From positions 30,370 through 94,369 of the forward strand of contig NZ_JAANNO010000010.1 of assembly GCF_011250645.1 (NCBI RefSeq): a stretch of 64,000 bases of DNA. The letters run 5' to 3'. Made by a program: the position numbers and the translations under genes. This DNA is from Motilibacter aurantiacus. GTDB lineage: Bacteria > Actinomycetota > Actinomycetes > Motilibacterales > Motilibacteraceae. Positions 61,768 to 64,000 of this stretch are shown one piece after another; within the stretch, counting starts at the first letter, position 1, and each line of letters begins with the position of its first letter. The notes under the pieces were generated by a model that worked only from the letters and a program-made list of their open reading frames with translations, was not told where the DNA came from and ran no database searches.

Positions 61768-62571
61768 ATGCCCGCCCCTCGTGCAACCGGGAGCCGCCCG
61801 CTGGGCATCCCGACCCGGGGCACCACGGCGCCCAACCGGCTGCGGCGGGTGGACCGCTGGCTCGCCGGGACGTACGCCGGGCTGCTGCGGAGCGCGGACG
61901 ACCCGCTCGTGGTGGACCTCGGCTACGGCGCGTCCCCGGTGACCACGGTCGAGCTGGCCGCCCGGCTGCAGCGGGTACGCCCCGACGTCGAGGTCGTGGG
62001 CGTCGAGATCGACCCCGAGCGGGTCGCGGTCGCCCAGCCCCTCGCGCGCCCGGGGCTGTCGTTCCGGCGCGGCGGGTTCGAGCTGGCCCTGGGCGGGCGG
62101 CGCCCGGTCCTGGTCCGCGCGCTCAACGTGCTGCGCCAGTACGACGAGGCGGCGGCGTGGGACGCGTGGCGGACGGTGCAGGCGCGGCTGGCGCCGGCCG
62201 GCGTGCTCGTGGACGGCACCTGCGACGAGATCGGCCGCCGCGCCGCCTGGGTCGCGGTCACCGCGGACGGGCCGCGGACGCTCACCCTGGCCGCGCGGCT
62301 GGCCGGGCTGGGCCGCCCGTCGGACCTCGCAGAGCGGCTGCCGAAGGCCTTGATCCACCGCAACGTCGAGGGGGAAGCGGTGTTCGCCTTCCTGCGCGCG
62401 TTCGACGCGGCGTGGGACGCGGCCGCCCCCTACGCGTCCTTGGGCGCCCGCCAGCGCTGGAGCCGGGCCTGCGCCACCCTGCGGGGAACCGGCTGGCCCG
62501 TCACGGACCGCCCGGGGAGGTGGCGGCTCGGCGAGGTCACCCTCGACTGGCGCGCTGTAGCGCCGCGCTGA
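61768..62571 (+). CDS. Class I SAM-dependent methyltransferase-like protein
   Basis: A 267-residue protein with a Rossmann SAM-binding core: LVVDLGYGASPVTTVELAARL (motif I, GxG-like), VEVVGVEIDPERVAVA (acidic motif II) and VRALNVLRQYDEAAAWDAWRTVQARLAPAGVLVDGTCDEIGRRAAWV. The family is an uncharacterised actinobacterial methyltransferase group; substrate unknown. ATG 61768 is the first start in frame after the mshA start. Its 3' end overlaps the macro-domain gene by 35 bp on the opposite strand. Confidence 0.82.
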   Translation: MPAPRATGSRPLGIPTRGTTAPNRLRRVDRWLAGTYAGLLRSADDPLVVDLGYGASPVTTVELAARLQRVRPDVEVVGVEIDPERVAVAQPLARPGLSFRRGGFELALGGRRPVLVRALNVLRQYDEAAAWDAWRTVQARLAPAGVLVDGTCDEIGRRAAWVAVTADGPRTLTLAARLAGLGRPSDLAERLPKALIHRNVEGEAVFAFLRAFDAAWDAAAPYASLGARQRWSRACATLRGTGWPVTDRPGRWRLGEVTLDWRAVAPR

Positions 62572-63061
62572 AGGCGTCGTACGTCGGCGCACCGAAGAGC
62601 ACGAATCGCACTTCGTGAACCGCCGTCGGCGTGTCGAGCACCGTCGTGACGGCGACCCGGGCGGCGTCGTCCGTCGGCCAGCCGTACGCCCCGGCGCTGA
62701 TCGCGGGGAAAGCGACGGTGCGCGCCCCCAGCCCGTCCGCCACCCGCAGCGACTCGCGGTAGGCGCTCTGCAGGACGGCGGTGCGGTCCTCCCGGGTGGA
62801 GTAGACCGGGCCGACCGTGTGCACCACCCAGCGGGCCGGCAGCCGGCCGGCGGTGGTGGCGACCGCCTTGCCGGCCGGGAGCCCGTCGGGCAGGGCGGTG
62901 GCGCGCAGGGCGCGGCACTCGGCCAGGATCTCCGGGCCGCCGCGCGCGTGGATCGCGCCGTCGACCCCGCCTCCGCCCAGGAGGGAGGAGTTGGCGGCGT
63001 TGACGACGACGTCGACGTCCTGCTCGGTGATGTCGCCCTGGACGAGCACGACCTCGGTCAT
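62537..63061 (-). CDS. Macro-domain ADP-ribose hydrolase (O-acetyl-ADP-ribose deacetylase type)
   Basis: A 174-residue macro domain: VVLVQGDITEQDVDVVVNAANSSLLGGGGVDGAIHARGG contains the Asp, Asn and Gly-rich loop binding ADP-ribose, and WVVHTVGPVY and VAFPAISAGAYGWP the distal loop, as in MacroD/YmdB enzymes that de-ADP-ribosylate proteins or O-acetyl-ADP-ribose. ATG 63061 starts at MTEVVLV. It is seven bases downstream of the DUF2516 gene, suggesting co-transcription. Confidence 0.94.
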   Translation of the reverse strand: MTEVVLVQGDITEQDVDVVVNAANSSLLGGGGVDGAIHARGGPEILAECRALRATALPDGLPAGKAVATTAGRLPARWVVHTVGPVYSTREDRTAVLQSAYRESLRVADGLGARTVAFPAISAGAYGWPTDDAARVAVTTVLDTPTAVHEVRFVLFGAPTYDAFSAALQRASRG

Positions 63062-63068
63062 GCCGGGG

Positions 63069-63416
63069 TCACCACGGCCCGTACGGCCCCATCCGCCCGC
63101 CGCCCCCGCGCCGACCACGCATCTGCGCCACCGCGGGGCGCACGTCCGCCAGGTAGACCGAGGACGCCACCACGGCGATGATCACGAGGAAGTTCAGCGG
63201 GTCGATGCGGCCCGCGCCCTGGAACGGGTAGGCGAGCAGGACGAGCAGCAGGGCCACGCCCGTGATGGCGAGCCACAGGCCCTTGGTCCGCTTGCCCGCC
63301 GCGACGAAGGCGTCGTTGCGGTGCCGCAGGCAGTCCCCGAAGGCCCACACGGCAAGACCGAGCTCGATGAACCAGATCAGGTCGAGGATCCAGCCGGTCA
63401 CGTCGAGCGGGCTCAT
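63069..63416 (-). CDS. DUF2516 family membrane protein
   Basis: A 115-residue protein with three predicted helices: GWILDLIWFIELGLAVWAF, LWLAITGVALLLVLLAY and PLNFLVIIAVVASSVYLADV, ending in a Gly/Arg-rich tail. RNDAFVAAGKRTKGLWL between the first two is typical of DUF2516, an actinobacterial family of unknown function usually found beside a small HTH gene, as here. Confidence 0.9.
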   Translation of the reverse strand: MSPLDVTGWILDLIWFIELGLAVWAFGDCLRHRNDAFVAAGKRTKGLWLAITGVALLLVLLAYPFQGAGRIDPLNFLVIIAVVASSVYLADVRPAVAQMRGRRGGGGRMGPYGPW

Positions 63417-63427
63417 GTCCGGGAAGC

Positions 63428-63817
63428 CTAGCGGTCGCGCACGTCGGTCGCGCCGCGCGCGTTCTCCGCGAGGAACGACCCGTAGATGTCGAGCAGGACC
63501 GCGCGCTGGCTGTCGGTCAGCGCGGGGTCGGACTCGACGGCGCTGCGCACGTCGGACGGCTCGGGGCGGGGCGCAGCCCCGGCCGCGCTGTCGGCGAGCA
63601 TCGCGGCCTGGCTGCCGAGCGCGTCGACCCCCTGCCTGAGCCCGCGCGCCACCTGGGACACGACGTCCGCCGCCGGCCCGCGCGCCGAGCGCTCGACCTG
63701 CTCGAGGTACGGCGCCGCGGAGCCGGCCGCCTCGGCCACCTTGCGCAGCGACTGGCCGGCCAGCGCCCGGGGGTCGCGCAACGACTCCCCCAGCGCCCCC
63801 ATGTCGAGCTTCGCCAT
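63428..63817 (-). CDS. HTH (XRE-like) domain protein
   Basis: A 129-residue protein starting MAKLDMGALGESLRDPRALAGQSLRKVAEAAGSAAPYLEQVERSARGPAADVVSQVARGLRQGVDAL. The spacing matches XRE-type HTH proteins of this locus in other actinobacteria (LRQLAEQAGVSNPYLSQ-like), but the recognition helix here is eroded. The C-terminus (VESDPALTDSQRAVLLDIYGSFLAE) is conserved among them. ATG 63817 was chosen for homology. It is followed by DUF2516 after 11 bp. Confidence 0.82.
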   Translation of the reverse strand: MAKLDMGALGESLRDPRALAGQSLRKVAEAAGSAAPYLEQVERSARGPAADVVSQVARGLRQGVDALGSQAAMLADSAAGAAPRPEPSDVRSAVESDPALTDSQRAVLLDIYGSFLAENARGATDVRDR

Positions 63818-63927
63818 GCCCCTACCGTCCCACGTCGCCGCGCCGGCGGCCCCCCTCCGCCCGGGGCCCAGGCAACCTGCGGCCCGGCCCAGGGCTTCCT
63901 CCCTGCTGCAAGCGACCAGGAGGAACC

Positions 63928-64000
63928 GTGCCTCGCCCACGCCTCGGCGCACTGCTGCGCGTGCCCGTCGTGCCCGTCGTGCCCGTCGTGCCCGTCGTGC
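63928..64000 (+). CDS. Start of an unidentified gene with Val-Pro repeats, cut by the window edge
   Basis: GTG 63928 follows AGGAGGA closely and opens a frame PRPRLGALLRVPVVPVV that continues off the right edge. Only 24 codons are visible; the last part is a 9-bp tandem repeat giving Val-Pro-Val units. Too short to identify. Confidence 0.45.
   Translation, partial: MPRPRLGALLRVPVVPVVPVVPVV
63961..64000 (+). repeat. 9-bp tandem repeat at the right edge
   Basis: GTGCCCGTC is repeated four times exactly and a fifth copy begins at the window end. Units are in frame and encode Val-Pro-Val. Total length is unknown. Confidence 0.9.

Overview
The window is a very GC-rich, gene-dense stretch of a high-GC actinobacterial chromosome, with many GTG starts and frequent GTGA/ATGA stop-start overlaps. 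The organism call rests on marker genes: mycothiol synthesis (mshA), a mycothiol-type DinB protein, CarD, a SenX3-RegX3-PhoU phosphate module, a CmtR metal sensor, an F420-type oxidoreductase, DUF3263, DUF4032 and DUF2516. No mycolic-acid or sporulation genes are visible, so I place it in a non-mycobacterial actinobacterium and go no further. Two tRNA genes, Arg(CCT) and Thr(TGT), are present. No rRNA, CRISPR array or insertion sequence was found.

Layout. 1-9.9 kb: the end of an AAA/LuxR-type regulator, a cold-shock gene, an S-box (SAM-I) riboswitch controlling a threonine-synthase-like gene plus a CysO-like sulfur carrier ending in Gly-Gly-Cys, a secreted GH25-like cell-wall protein, trehalose synthesis (otsA/otsB) and envelope or regulatory genes. 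9.9-14.2 kb: a RecQ helicase with a phosphoribosyltransferase-like tail, a 660-bp region with two related micro-ORFs, and a luciferase-like oxidoreductase. 14.2-21 kb: secreted enzymes, including a tandem amidase with a dead second copy. 21-26.4 kb: stress and metal genes (CmtR plus CDF exporter, an ArsR-SRPBCC pair) and two broken genes. 26.4-33.7 kb: an ABC exporter, a Tat-exported F420-type enzyme, a peptide-binding lipoprotein and a large OmpA-like secreted protein. 33.7-42.2 kb: DUF3817/SURF1, a minimal type-VII-secretion-like pair (EccC-like ATPase plus WXG100 protein), an orphan sugar-ABC ATPase and DUF4032. 42.2-46.6 kb: redox, mycothiol and acetyltransferase genes.

46.6-53.2 kb holds the usual actinobacterial carD-ispD-ispF-cysS-rlmB block, but it is split between ispF and cysS by a metallo-beta-lactamase-fold gene and an oppositely oriented reverse transcriptase. 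The transcriptase carries both retron hallmarks (NAxxH and VTG). Directly upstream lies a 171-nt segment closed by a 17-bp inverted repeat, which I propose is its msr-msd RNA. 53.2-64 kb: lipoprotein, RegX3-SenX3/PhoU with a PHO-box-like site between them, a SipW-type signal peptidase with its TasA-like partner, gpmA, mshA, a macro-domain protein and small membrane or HTH genes.

The two strongest leads are the retron-like locus and the SAM-riboswitch / ThrC-like / GGC sulfur-carrier operon, which looks like a protein-thiocarboxylate route to homocysteine rather than threonine synthesis. All calls come from reading the sequence and translated motifs; no database search was run.
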